Under the pieces are notes generated by a model. The model was not told the DNA's origin. It saw only the letters and a program-made list of their open reading frames with translations, and searched no databases. Positions 45,435-54,943 of a DNA stretch of 64,000 nucleotides are shown one piece after another. Positions within the stretch are counted from its first letter, which is position 1, and the number at the start of each line of letters is the position of its first letter. The position numbers and the translations under genes were made by a program. Source of the stretch: a bacterium (GTDB lineage Bacteria; Cyanobacteriota; Vampirovibrionia; Obscuribacterales; Obscuribacteraceae); assembly GCA_016124935.1 (NCBI GenBank), contig WGMS01000022.1:134216-198215 (forward strand), read 5' to 3'.

Positions 45435-48400
45435 GTGCAACTTCTAATCTGTCAGAGCTGCGGGATTGTTTTGAGAAGCAAGGGCAAGCACTGTATCGCT
45501 TGCGGGGTGCCTCTGGCTATGGCCAGTCCTACCCAGATGCCTGCTTTCACTCAAACCCGACCACCTCTGGAAGTCTCGGTCAAGGAAGACCATCTTCTGG
45601 TGGAGAGGGTCGTCAACCAGAGGCAACTGACCATGCTGGGTTCAGGCCGAAGGTCTAGAACCGCATATTCAACAAGCTCCGGCTCTTATGTGGCTCCTGT
45701 CTCCGGTGGTTATAGCAGCTATTCGTCCGGAACCGTCTCTTCCGAGGCCAGACCGGCAGGCAACGGAAATGGCGGTGGCAATGGTAACGGTAACGGAAAC
45801 GGTCATGGAAATGGAAATGGAAACGGAGGAGGTCATGATTTTGGCGTCTCTGTCGCCACTGGCACAGGTCCCGCCCCGAAAGCCGCTCCGGCATCAGCGC
45901 CGGCTCCGGCTCCGCCGGAGATAGCAGAGGAGAAGTCCAGTCCCTCGCTCAATGCATTCGGAACTGTCTCTATAGAGGACAAGCCGAGCACCGGGGTCGA
46001 AGCTTCGACTCCTTCTTCCTTGATGGACTCTCTCTCTCTCAGAGGTCTCATCGGTCAGAATAAAGCCGCTGAGTCTGAGAACGAGGCGATCAGAAGCGAG
46101 GACTGGGGCGGTGTTCCTCCTCAATCGAGGCCCCCTGAATCTAGCGAAGCGGGACAGAATCCGTCTGCAAAGCCAGAAGCGCCTGCTTCTACCAGTACCC
46201 GTTCTCAATATCTGGCCAGAGGCATAGGCGGCTCAGCGGTCTCCATAGCCATCGGCTCGGCCGTGAACAGCTCATTTTCACCGGCGGCACCGGTTCCTCA
46301 AAGAACCACCGCTGACAATATCCCTTCCGTACCGCCACCTGATTCGACCGGTGAGGAGGCTCCGCTTTCTCAATCTGCCAGCGAGACCGCCGAGGGGCTC
46401 GATGCAGTCGGTTCAACGAAAGTTGATAGCACAGAAGAGCCCTCCGAGTCTGTCCCGGGTACGTCTGAAGCGTCGAAATCTTTTCCCACCCAGGTGGTTC
46501 GCTCCGACAATGTGGTGATCACCGAAAATGTCTCTATGGCTGCATCTCTACCTTCACCGGTATCCGAAGAGGAGACCGTCGCTTCGGAACCCGAGCCAGA
46601 ATCCGTTGCAGACCAAGTTCCTGCAACCTCAGTGACGATTGGAGGCAGTGTTCCGAACGACAAACTCAACACTCCCGAGTTCGATTTCGCCGAGCAGTTC
46701 GGAACCGACTTCAATCCGGAAGCTTTCTTCAGTGGTGTAGAGGAAGAGGCGCCCAAGGTCGGTGCCGAGTTCGAGAATCTGCCTATAGTGCAGTCCGAGC
46801 CTGGTCCCGATCCTGGTTCTCAAGTTGAAGTTGAAACACAATCTCAGTCTGTATCGATGGCCAACGATTCCAGAAAGGATGTCATCGATTTCTTCGGTGA
46901 GCAGGGTTCGGCTGCCATAGCCGGTGCCGTGGCAGGAGCTGCAGCCGGCGCGGTCATTTCGGCAGCTCGTTCTGGTGGCACATCCGGTGCCGATGCGGCA
47001 GGACCCGGAGGAGGCTTCGACTTTTTCGACGAGTCTTCGAGTGTGATCTCTAAACGACCTTATGTTCAGGAATTCGATGGCGAAGGCGAAGAGGATGACA
47101 GCCGCACTACCATATTGCCATTTGAGGATACTTCGGCAGATCTGGATTCCGGTGCGCGGCCGATGGTGGCCATGCCCCGGAGCGTCAAGACTAGAGCTGT
47201 CGATGAAGAGAAGCCGGCGGAGCCGCAGCCTGCTCTGGTTGCTAAGGACGAGAGACAAAAGAGCAGGCAAGAGGATGACGACGACGACGACGATAAAGAT
47301 TCTGCCAGCGGTCGGTCTCCCAAGCGCCGCAGCTTCTCTGGTGGCTCTATCGCCCCTCAAGAGTCGAAGCGTTCCAGGAAAATGGAAGAGCCGGAGAAAG
47401 TTGACGAAGACGAAGATGATGAGGATGACGAAGACGGCGGCGACGGCAAACTGAGCTGGCTCGAGCAGGAGGTCAATCTCGGAGGTTTACACGTATCTCG
47501 CCAGACCGCAATCGTTCTGGTTTCGGTAGGCGCTTTTGTGCTCATTCAGATTCCCGGTTGGGTGATGGCTTTTGCCGGCGCCCTCACCGGCGGCGGTGGC
47601 CAGCAGCAGGTCGCCAGTCGGCCTGGATTTGGATTGGGTGGTGGAGGACAGCCTCAGCAGCAGCAGCAACAGCCTCCACAATCAGCTCTAGCGAGAGCCA
47701 GGAGTTTCCCCACCCCCGGTGGTGGCATGCCCCAGCCTGGTGCGGAGGCGCCTCAGCAGGGAGGAGACCCCTCTCAATCTGGTCAACCTTCTCCTCTGCT
47801 TCAGATGGCTGGTGGTCAGTGGAGGGTCAATGTCTTCGCCGGTCAAAAACAATACCCTTCTAATGTCATTCTTCAGCAGAACGGCTCCGACTTGCGTGGT
47901 CAGGGTCAGGACGGTTTCGGCAATTTCGAGATTGTCGGCGCCGTCTTCCCGCCCAATCGTATAGAATTCAACAAGAGTTACGATACCGAAGCGAAGCGCA
48001 GGGGGGCTCTCGCCAGTGTGATTACATTCACCGGCCAGCTCGGTCAGCAAGAAGGTCGAGTCATCGCCCAGGGTGCCTATCGCTCTACCAAGAAAGTCGG
48101 TTATGAGCAGAGCATTAATAATCCTGCCCGCATGGTTGCCATCGGCGATAAATGGACCGCGGTACAAGTAGCTGCCCAGCCGGCAGGTCAACCCCAGCAG
48201 GCTAGTGTTTTCCAGATCAAGAATCCTTTTGCGAATCATGGTCCTCCTGCCCCCGCCAAGTCGATGGGACCTCAAATAGGTCACAAAGATCCGCGCAAAG
48301 TGCAGGAGTTCTTCTTGCAAATCGCCCTTGGTTTGATTAGCGCCGGTGTGCTCATCTTCCTCTTCTTCCTGATGATATTTGGACCTTCCGGATGGATGAA

Positions 48401-49904
48401 CATCTGGGAGAAGAAGAAATACATTCCTTCCCAGTTCAGTGGGCAGCATATGAAGATGGTGCGGGAGCTTGGCAAAGGTCTCAAGCCCGGTGGTGTTCCT
48501 CTGGGCAGGCGCATAGAATGGGGCTGGTGGTGCTTCTGGACACCTAGAAATCTGTCGATGCCGCCTGATATGCGGGAGAGAAATCCTCATATGCTTCTGC
48601 TTGGTGGAAGCGACAAGGGCAAGACCCGCTTGATGGCCAAGATGATTACCCACGACATCAAGTCCGAAGACCGGGCTATAGTCTTAATCGACTCCGATGG
48701 CTGTCTTTCGGAGCTGGTCATCAACTGGATTGCATCGCAGCCGGATGGTAAGAAATATGCCAAGCGAGTGGTGCTGGTCGACCCGACCTATTCTGCCGGC
48801 TCTCTTGCCTATAATCCGCTGGAGATGCCGGAGGACGGCGATCTGCAAGCGGCAGCGTCAGCCATCGTCCATGGTTTCAAAGCTATATACATGGAGCCAC
48901 CCGGCCAGCAGGGAGGCGGTCAGAATCAGTGGAATCAACAGACCGCCAACATCTTGAGAAACGCTACCTTGCTTCTCATGGCCAACGGCAGGACTCTCAC
49001 GGATCTCCCTAACCTTTTGCAAGACAACGATTTCCGAGACATCATGCTGGAGACCGTGGAGCGGAAGAAAGACGAAAAAACCGAATACATCAACATCATA
49101 GATACCTGGAATCAGTACAAGAAACTGGCCAGAACAGATCAATGGATCAACTGGGTGGAGCCGATTCTCAACCGGGTCGGCCCTATGCTCGGCGATGGCA
49201 GAATCCGACCGATTCTGACTAAACCGGTCAGCGACTTGAAACTTAGAGAGATTATCCTCGACAAGAAAATCTTGATAGTCAAAGTACCCCAGGGCGAATT
49301 GGATCAGAACGCCAATCTTCTTGGAAGTTTGATGGTTACAGGTGTTCAGCAGGCGGCAATGTCTCTTGGTCGGGAAAAAAACGAGGACGTTCGACCCTGC
49401 GCCCTTTATCTGGATGACATGGACAGCTTCATCGAGAAAGAGACTGTGGAGCAGCTCACAGCTGAAACCAAGCGGTATCAAATCGGCTTCGTAGGATCTA
49501 TCAAAACACTCCAGCATCTCCAGGAAGACTTCAAGAGTCAGTTGATTATCAACGTAGGCACAATCTGTGTGTTCGCTCTGGCTAAGAAAGACGGAGACCT
49601 GCTTGGTCCTCAGATGTTCAGGGTAGACGGAAGGAAAATCAAGCACCAGACGATCACCAACTTCTTCAACAAAGTGAACACCTCGCCTCAGTTCGAGCTG
49701 ATTATGGATGAAGAAAAGTTGAACATAGACAGAATTGTCGGTCAGGAAGAGCAGACTTATTTCTGCTATCAGGTCGGCACCGTGGCCGGTGTGTTCAATT
49801 TGAAAGCGCATGATTTCAAGGATATTTCCAGGGATAAACTAGATAAGAAGTTGATCGAGAAGATGCACGCGATAACGGATAACTTCAGCTCTTCCAAGAA
49901 CTAG
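45435..49904 (+). CDS. Zinc-ribbon, two-TM, VirD4/FtsK-like P-loop ATPase
   Basis: 1489 residues from a GTG. Residues 6-23 are a zinc ribbon (CQSCGIVLR...HCIAC), then a DHLLVERV segment near 52. Residues 100-680 are low complexity: Gly-Asn repeat, Ala/Pro/Ser/Glu runs, an Asp run and acidic patches. TM1 is about 690-716 (AIVLVSVGAFVLIQIPGWVM), a beta-rich domain about 795-905, TM2 about 959-982 (IALGLISAGVLIFLFFLMIF). The cytoplasmic ATPase follows: Walker A GGSDKGKT at 1057-1064 and Walker B CALYLDDMD at 1322-1330, where D1327-D1328 take the acidic positions. The layout resembles T4SS coupling proteins (VirD4/TraG) that feed substrate through a membrane channel, but the long N-terminal half is unlike them. 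First gene of the operon; one base separates it from the next. Confidence 0.85.
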   Translation: MQLLICQSCGIVLRSKGKHCIACGVPLAMASPTQMPAFTQTRPPLEVSVKEDHLLVERVVNQRQLTMLGSGRRSRTAYSTSSGSYVAPVSGGYSSYSSGTVSSEARPAGNGNGGGNGNGNGNGHGNGNGNGGGHDFGVSVATGTGPAPKAAPASAPAPAPPEIAEEKSSPSLNAFGTVSIEDKPSTGVEASTPSSLMDSLSLRGLIGQNKAAESENEAIRSEDWGGVPPQSRPPESSEAGQNPSAKPEAPASTSTRSQYLARGIGGSAVSIAIGSAVNSSFSPAAPVPQRTTADNIPSVPPPDSTGEEAPLSQSASETAEGLDAVGSTKVDSTEEPSESVPGTSEASKSFPTQVVRSDNVVITENVSMAASLPSPVSEEETVASEPEPESVADQVPATSVTIGGSVPNDKLNTPEFDFAEQFGTDFNPEAFFSGVEEEAPKVGAEFENLPIVQSEPGPDPGSQVEVETQSQSVSMANDSRKDVIDFFGEQGSAAIAGAVAGAAAGAVISAARSGGTSGADAAGPGGGFDFFDESSSVISKRPYVQEFDGEGEEDDSRTTILPFEDTSADLDSGARPMVAMPRSVKTRAVDEEKPAEPQPALVAKDERQKSRQEDDDDDDDKDSASGRSPKRRSFSGGSIAPQESKRSRKMEEPEKVDEDEDDEDDEDGGDGKLSWLEQEVNLGGLHVSRQTAIVLVSVGAFVLIQIPGWVMAFAGALTGGGGQQQVASRPGFGLGGGGQPQQQQQQPPQSALARARSFPTPGGGMPQPGAEAPQQGGDPSQSGQPSPLLQMAGGQWRVNVFAGQKQYPSNVILQQNGSDLRGQGQDGFGNFEIVGAVFPPNRIEFNKSYDTEAKRRGALASVITFTGQLGQQEGRVIAQGAYRSTKKVGYEQSINNPARMVAIGDKWTAVQVAAQPAGQPQQASVFQIKNPFANHGPPAPAKSMGPQIGHKDPRKVQEFFLQIALGLISAGVLIFLFFLMIFGPSGWMNIWEKKKYIPSQFSGQHMKMVRELGKGLKPGGVPLGRRIEWGWWCFWTPRNLSMPPDMRERNPHMLLLGGSDKGKTRLMAKMITHDIKSEDRAIVLIDSDGCLSELVINWIASQPDGKKYAKRVVLVDPTYSAGSLAYNPLEMPEDGDLQAAASAIVHGFKAIYMEPPGQQGGGQNQWNQQTANILRNATLLLMANGRTLTDLPNLLQDNDFRDIMLETVERKKDEKTEYINIIDTWNQYKKLARTDQWINWVEPILNRVGPMLGDGRIRPILTKPVSDLKLREIILDKKILIVKVPQGELDQNANLLGSLMVTGVQQAAMSLGREKNEDVRPCALYLDDMDSFIEKETVEQLTAETKRYQIGFVGSIKTLQHLQEDFKSQLIINVGTICVFALAKKDGDLLGPQMFRVDGRKIKHQTITNFFNKVNTSPQFELIMDEEKLNIDRIVGQEEQTYFCYQVGTVAGVFNLKAHDFKDISRDKLDKKLIEKMHAITDNFSSSKN
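45766..45836 (+). repeat. Hexanucleotide repeat coding for Gly-Asn
   Basis: About twelve degenerate copies of a six-base unit GGNAAY encode an alternating Gly-Asn tract (residues about 111-133) inside the disordered region of the ATPase. Third-base variation shows it is old enough to have drifted. Such tracts are prone to slippage in multiples of two codons. Confidence 0.85.
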
Positions 49905-49905
49905 A

Positions 49906-51564
49906 ATGGTGCGAACATTGGCCAATTCGCAGACAACAATGACAGGTCCAGCTATTTGTCAATCTTGCGGGATTGTTTTGAGAGGCAAATCTCTGCGTTG
50001 TTATGCCTGTAATTGCTTCATCTCCAGGTATTCGCCGACACCTCTTTCTACCTTTACCCTGAAAGAGTCGGCTCCGGTCGGATTTGTCACGTTCAGAACG
50101 GATCATCTATTGCTCGAAAGGGTATTGACCCGCTCTCTGACCGACCGTTTGATCTGGCAGTCGCCTTGCAAGCAAGGCGACTGTGTTCACGCAGAGAAAA
50201 TCCATGATAACGGCAAATCAAAAGAAGCGTCTGAGCCGGATGTCGCACCCGTAATCGCTGGAGATGATACCGCCAGTGAGGCGGGCGTAATTGCGGAAGT
50301 AAAGCCGAACGAAGAGAAAGTGGTGGTACAGCGTATTCTTCGAGGAGGCGTCGACGGTGATGTCTCCAGTTGGGTCTTGACTATCTGCGGTGTCGATGCC
50401 GAAGTCGACGGCATGCCGACAGGGATTGTCATCGCCACCGAGGATCTCGATGCCGATCCTCTGCCTTCCGCCCAGTCGTTTTCTGCGACCACTCTTGTGT
50501 TCGGACCGGCCCTCGACGAAAGAGTGGTGACTGCGGAGCTGGAAGATCTAGCCCCACTTTACAAGAAGTCCCTCGAGGAGAGGGCTCAATCAGGTGCCGG
50601 AAAAGAGAAAGAGAGCACCGCGGCATATCCAGAGCCCCAGGTCTTCATGGGGACCTTCGAGGAGGTTAAAAAGACCGCTTCGGCAATTTTTGGAGAGACG
50701 GATTCGGAAGATGCCAGAGGCCTGAGCGAGGCGCTACAGTCAGCGATCAAATCCGGCGATCATACCACTGCCGATCATGGCACTGCCGGTGGCTCCCCTG
50801 GAGGAGACGACTGGCCTGATGATATTCATCGCCGGGGAGAAGGAAGAAGCTCAGTCAACGATAACTCCCATCGCTCCTCTTCTCAAAGTCCTTATAAATC
50901 GCAGTTCGATCTCTCTGCCATAAAACGCCCTGGAGAAGAGGATGATGAGAAAGAGGGCAGATTTCAGCGCGGGGCAATGTTCCAGAAGCAGGGCTCTATT
51001 GTGGGCACCCTGATTAAGCTTTCTGCTGCGGTTCTAGTCTTTGTTGTGATCGGACTTGTGGGTCTTGCGGTTTTAGGAGGCGGGTCGTCCAGCTCGGTGG
51101 CGGATGGCGGCGCGATAAAGCAAAACGAGCTGGGATTGCCGGATTTGAGCGGGAACTGGCAGATCAAGCTCTGGGTCGAGACCGAGTCGGGCAATGTAGG
51201 ATTCGGAGAGATAGAGGCTAAAGTGAAGCAGAGTGGAAAGAGTTTCAGTGCCCGGGGCAAAGACGGCAACGGCAATTTTGATATCAGCGGCGACCTCGGT
51301 CAAGACGAACAAGTGACCATCGTTTTCGTGCGAAGCTATGATGTCAGTGATTCTCGCCAGCACCCTCTTCCGATTCGATTCCGGGGCGTTGTGGGGGCCT
51401 CCCGGGGCTCTGAAATTATCGCCCAGGGCAGTTTTGTCAATCGGCTTATGCAGGATATGCCCCAACTGGGCAAGCACAAGTTTGAAAACATTAACGGTTA
51501 CTGGTCTTTGACCATTGCCGAGGAATCCCCTCTGGACAAGGCCAGGAAAATGCTCGGTATATAG
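49906..51564 (+). CDS. Zinc-ribbon single-TM protein, ATPase-less paralogue of preceding gene
   Basis: 552 residues. The N-terminus has the same zinc ribbon (CQSCGIVLRGKSLRCYAC, about residues 20-37) and the same DHLLLERVL segment as the preceding protein. Residues 90-360 are acidic and mostly disordered. One TM segment is at about 366-390 (LIKLSAAVLVFVVIGLVGLA). Residues about 400-525 form a beta-rich domain alignable to that of the preceding protein (W..., DGNGNFDISG, VRSYD, IIAQGSF). There is no P-loop. The domain is probably on the far side of the membrane from the zinc ribbon. It starts one base after the previous stop, so the two are coupled. Likely a partner subunit; function unknown. 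Confidence 0.85.
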   Translation: MVRTLANSQTTMTGPAICQSCGIVLRGKSLRCYACNCFISRYSPTPLSTFTLKESAPVGFVTFRTDHLLLERVLTRSLTDRLIWQSPCKQGDCVHAEKIHDNGKSKEASEPDVAPVIAGDDTASEAGVIAEVKPNEEKVVVQRILRGGVDGDVSSWVLTICGVDAEVDGMPTGIVIATEDLDADPLPSAQSFSATTLVFGPALDERVVTAELEDLAPLYKKSLEERAQSGAGKEKESTAAYPEPQVFMGTFEEVKKTASAIFGETDSEDARGLSEALQSAIKSGDHTTADHGTAGGSPGGDDWPDDIHRRGEGRSSVNDNSHRSSSQSPYKSQFDLSAIKRPGEEDDEKEGRFQRGAMFQKQGSIVGTLIKLSAAVLVFVVIGLVGLAVLGGGSSSSVADGGAIKQNELGLPDLSGNWQIKLWVETESGNVGFGEIEAKVKQSGKSFSARGKDGNGNFDISGDLGQDEQVTIVFVRSYDVSDSRQHPLPIRFRGVVGASRGSEIIAQGSFVNRLMQDMPQLGKHKFENINGYWSLTIAEESPLDKARKMLGI

Positions 51565-51718
51565 GACAGGACAGGTCCGGTCAGATAGGAGGTCGACCGA
51601 TAAGAAAGCTTCGAAAAGCGCAGGCTATGGGAATAATAGAAATTATTGAGGCTCTCAGTCACATTTTTAGTATATTTAGAAACGGGCAGTTCGTCTGAAA
51701 TTTCGGGATCCATCATCA

Positions 51719-54700
51719 ATGGTAATGACACCACATAATCGAAATATCTGGGAAGAGAAGATAGCCGACTTGCGGCGCTATGATCTAGACGAGTTGGATC
51801 CGCGCTCTTTCGACCCTACAGCCCTGGAGAGCTGGCCGCTTCCGGATCTTACCTTTGTCCGTATAGACGGTGTGCTTCGCTCCTGGGATATCGAGAGGGA
51901 AAAGAATCAGGCTTCTCAGAATCCTCAGAACCAGAACGAACAGGACCCCAGTAAGCCACCCAAGCGGATGTATTTGATGGAGGACGCTCTAACAGGTTTG
52001 CACAGCCAGAAAGCCAATCTCGCCTTCGCCGTCATCGGCAACAAAGAAGGCGTCAAATACTACATGGGCGTTTCTATTCCCGGAGACCGTGATCTGGACA
52101 CAAGCGAAGAAGAGAACGTGAACATGGTCTCTTTTACCAGCCTTCGCTCCATTCTCCATAGTGTTTATAACGGTGTCGATATCTGTGATCATCCCTTCGA
52201 TAGCGAAGAGATCAAATCGATGATCGCTCCCCAGGCAAAATACACAGGTCTGGTAACCGGCATACCGGCGCTCAAGTCTACCGCCGGTGATACCATGGAA
52301 TCCGAGCAGATCGAGAGACTGGCTCAGGGGCTTCAGGGGCATGAATTTGGCTTCATGGTCCTTGCCATCCCGATACCCAACACGAAAGTTAGCAAAGAAG
52401 AGTTCTTGATCGTCGATCAGATTCAAAGGGCTCAAGAGAACGAAGACCCGGAGAAGAAGCGAAGAATCAAATATTATCTGGAATTACAAGACTCCTATCT
52501 TAAGCATATTCAGCTAGGCACTGCTGTGGGGCAATGGCTTACCGGAGCTTTCTATTTTGCCTCGGATCGCTCTGTGTTCGTGCGTTTGCAATCTCTTCTC
52601 AGAGCCACATATACCGATGAGACCAGCAGACCCACTCCTTTTAGAACCCACGAAGTGGTCGGTCTCAGTCCCCATGTCAAACAGTTCGGACTTCTAAAAA
52701 ACAAAAGAGAAGACGAAGTTTTTCATGAACTCTTAGAATACAAATTCCTGACTCCGTTGAGCTCCAGGGTTTTGTCCGCCTTCATTCATCTGCCCAAGCG
52801 GGAGATGCCCGGTTTCAGGATAAAGAGATCCGCCGACTTCAGTTTGGCTCCGATTGCTCCCAAGGACCCCTCCCGCACCATTGCCGTGGGCAATATCATC
52901 GACCGAGGTATGGACACAGGTAACCTGTACGAGATAGACGTCGACGCTCTGCAAAAACACACCATCGTCTGTGGCGTTACCGGTGGTGGTAAGACTAACA
53001 CATGCTTCTATTTGCTCGGTCAGCTCTGGCACTACAAGATTCCATTTATGGTTATTGAGCCCGCTAAGTCGGAATATCGACATATGATGCTGATGTCGGA
53101 GCAATTCAAGGGGGTCGGACAGGCGTTTTCCCTGGGGGATGAAACGGTATCGCCGTTTCGCTTGAATCCCTTCGAGATTATGAGGGGCGTAAAAGTACAG
53201 ACTCACCTTGATGCTCTCAAGTCGGTATTTAACGCCAGCTTCGAGATGTATTCACCCATGCCCCAGGTCCTGGAGAAAGCCCTCAACGAAATCTACAACG
53301 TGCGCGGCTGGGACCTGGTCAACAACACCAACCGTCGTCTGCCTCCCGGGATGAGCCCGGGGGACCCTGATTGCCCACCAGAAATCTATCCGACCATGAA
53401 GGATCTATACGAGATTATCGATCCGGTGGTCGAAAGTTTCGGATACTCCGAGCGAATCGGACCTGACGTACAAGCTGCTCTAAAAGCCAGGATCGGCTCC
53501 TTGCTGATTGGTGGTAAGGGCACCATGCTCAATACCAGGCGTTCTATTCCTCCGGAGTCACTTTTTCAACGTCCGACCGTAATTGAATTGAAGATGGTTT
53601 CGGAAGACAGCGAAAAGTCTTTCTTGATGGGTATGCTCCTGGTCTTTCTCTATGAGTACCGAGAAGCGAAAGGACCACACGACAACCTTCAGCACATCAT
53701 GCTGGTCGAAGAGGCGCACCGACTGCTCAAAAACGTTCCCACGGCGCAGTCCGGGGACTCTGCCAACCCGGCGGGCAAGGCTGTTGAATTCTTCACCAAC
53801 ATGCTTGCAGAAATTCGATCCTATGGTCAGGGCTTTATCATCGCTGACCAGATTCCAAACAAGCTTGCTCCTGAAGCCCTTAAAAACACCAACTTGAAGG
53901 TAATGCACCGGATAGTCGCGGTGGATGACCGTGACTCTATGGGTGGTGCGATGAACCTGGACGATATTCAGAAGCGTCATGCCACAGCTCTTGGTCAGGG
54001 GCGTGCCCTGGTTTATGCCGAGAAAATGGAGCAGCCGTTCCACCTTCAGATAGTTTTCGATAAGACCAAAGAGGTGCCACCGCCGGAGACTCCGGAAGAG
54101 TCTGATCAGGTGGTGCGAGATGCCATGAAGGGTCTCGATATCGTCAGCAAATTCGATCGCCATCTCGGCTGTAATTTCTGCCTTCACCGCTGCGATTCGG
54201 CTATTCTCGATACCTCCATTCCTGTGGCAGATGATCCGCTTTTCCGGCAAGTCTACAACCGTTATGTTCTCTCGACCTTGAAAGATCTGACCCAGCTGGT
54301 TCACTTTCGCGCTCAGATTATCCACGAGATCCAGAGGGTAATCGGTGGTCGAGCGCGTTCCGGAAATATTACCGGCATCACCTGGTGTGTTCTAACCCAG
54401 GCTACCGAGCGCTATTTCGAACGAAAGGGCGAAGAGAACTACTGGTTCTATGATCAGGTGCGGGAGCAGCATCTGCGCTGGCTTAATTTATTGAGACCCG
54501 CATTCCAGCCTACTGAAGTAAATAGAAAGTTGGACATCAACGTTTTGCGTCAGTGGAGAGATGACTTTATAGAGCTGCACAAGCGCGATCAAGGACCGCT
54601 ACCCACTTGTGGTCCATGCACCTCCAAGTGTCTGTATAGATTCGAAGTATCAGAGGTGGTGCGCGATCCCAAGATCAAGTTCGACTTCAACTCATCAATC

Positions 54701-54943
54701 AACCGAAAGGATACCCCGGCATCCGATTCGGCTGCCTGGTTCTGCCGCCTGCTCACCGAGCGACTGGTCGGTCAGGGCGAAGTAGACCTGGCTTATTGTC
54801 TGGCTGCGCATCTGATCAAAGATCAACAGTTGTCGACCGATGCACAGCTGGTTCTGCTTCATAAAGTGAGGACCGCTCTGGAGAACTTCCAGAAAGAAGG
54901 TGAGGAAGGTGACGGAGAAGGCGGACAACAATCCGACGGTTAA
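51719..54943 (+). CDS. HerA/VirB4-like ATPase with two CxxCxxxC clusters
   Basis: 1074 residues, no TM or signal peptide. Residues 1-400 are a large unassigned region. The ATPase core has Walker A GVTGGGKT at 419-426, the following YLLGQLWHYKIPFMVIEPAK, Walker B IMLVEEAHR with E664/E665, and sensor/arginine region AEIRSYGQGFIIADQIPNKL near 700, which together are typical of HerA/DUF87 and VirB4-type hexameric motors. After the core lie two Cys motifs, CNFCLHRC (818-825) and CGPCTSKC (964-971), that could bind zinc or an Fe-S cluster. HerA pairs with NurA nuclease in archaea; no nuclease is adjacent here. Third gene of the operon, 154 bases after the second; a weak own promoter (TTGAGG ... TATATT near 51640-51675) may exist. 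Confidence 0.88.
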   Translation: MVMTPHNRNIWEEKIADLRRYDLDELDPRSFDPTALESWPLPDLTFVRIDGVLRSWDIEREKNQASQNPQNQNEQDPSKPPKRMYLMEDALTGLHSQKANLAFAVIGNKEGVKYYMGVSIPGDRDLDTSEEENVNMVSFTSLRSILHSVYNGVDICDHPFDSEEIKSMIAPQAKYTGLVTGIPALKSTAGDTMESEQIERLAQGLQGHEFGFMVLAIPIPNTKVSKEEFLIVDQIQRAQENEDPEKKRRIKYYLELQDSYLKHIQLGTAVGQWLTGAFYFASDRSVFVRLQSLLRATYTDETSRPTPFRTHEVVGLSPHVKQFGLLKNKREDEVFHELLEYKFLTPLSSRVLSAFIHLPKREMPGFRIKRSADFSLAPIAPKDPSRTIAVGNIIDRGMDTGNLYEIDVDALQKHTIVCGVTGGGKTNTCFYLLGQLWHYKIPFMVIEPAKSEYRHMMLMSEQFKGVGQAFSLGDETVSPFRLNPFEIMRGVKVQTHLDALKSVFNASFEMYSPMPQVLEKALNEIYNVRGWDLVNNTNRRLPPGMSPGDPDCPPEIYPTMKDLYEIIDPVVESFGYSERIGPDVQAALKARIGSLLIGGKGTMLNTRRSIPPESLFQRPTVIELKMVSEDSEKSFLMGMLLVFLYEYREAKGPHDNLQHIMLVEEAHRLLKNVPTAQSGDSANPAGKAVEFFTNMLAEIRSYGQGFIIADQIPNKLAPEALKNTNLKVMHRIVAVDDRDSMGGAMNLDDIQKRHATALGQGRALVYAEKMEQPFHLQIVFDKTKEVPPPETPEESDQVVRDAMKGLDIVSKFDRHLGCNFCLHRCDSAILDTSIPVADDPLFRQVYNRYVLSTLKDLTQLVHFRAQIIHEIQRVIGGRARSGNITGITWCVLTQATERYFERKGEENYWFYDQVREQHLRWLNLLRPAFQPTEVNRKLDINVLRQWRDDFIELHKRDQGPLPTCGPCTSKCLYRFEVSEVVRDPKIKFDFNSSINRKDTPASDSAAWFCRLLTERLVGQGEVDLAYCLAAHLIKDQQLSTDAQLVLLHKVRTALENFQKEGEEGDGEGGQQSDG

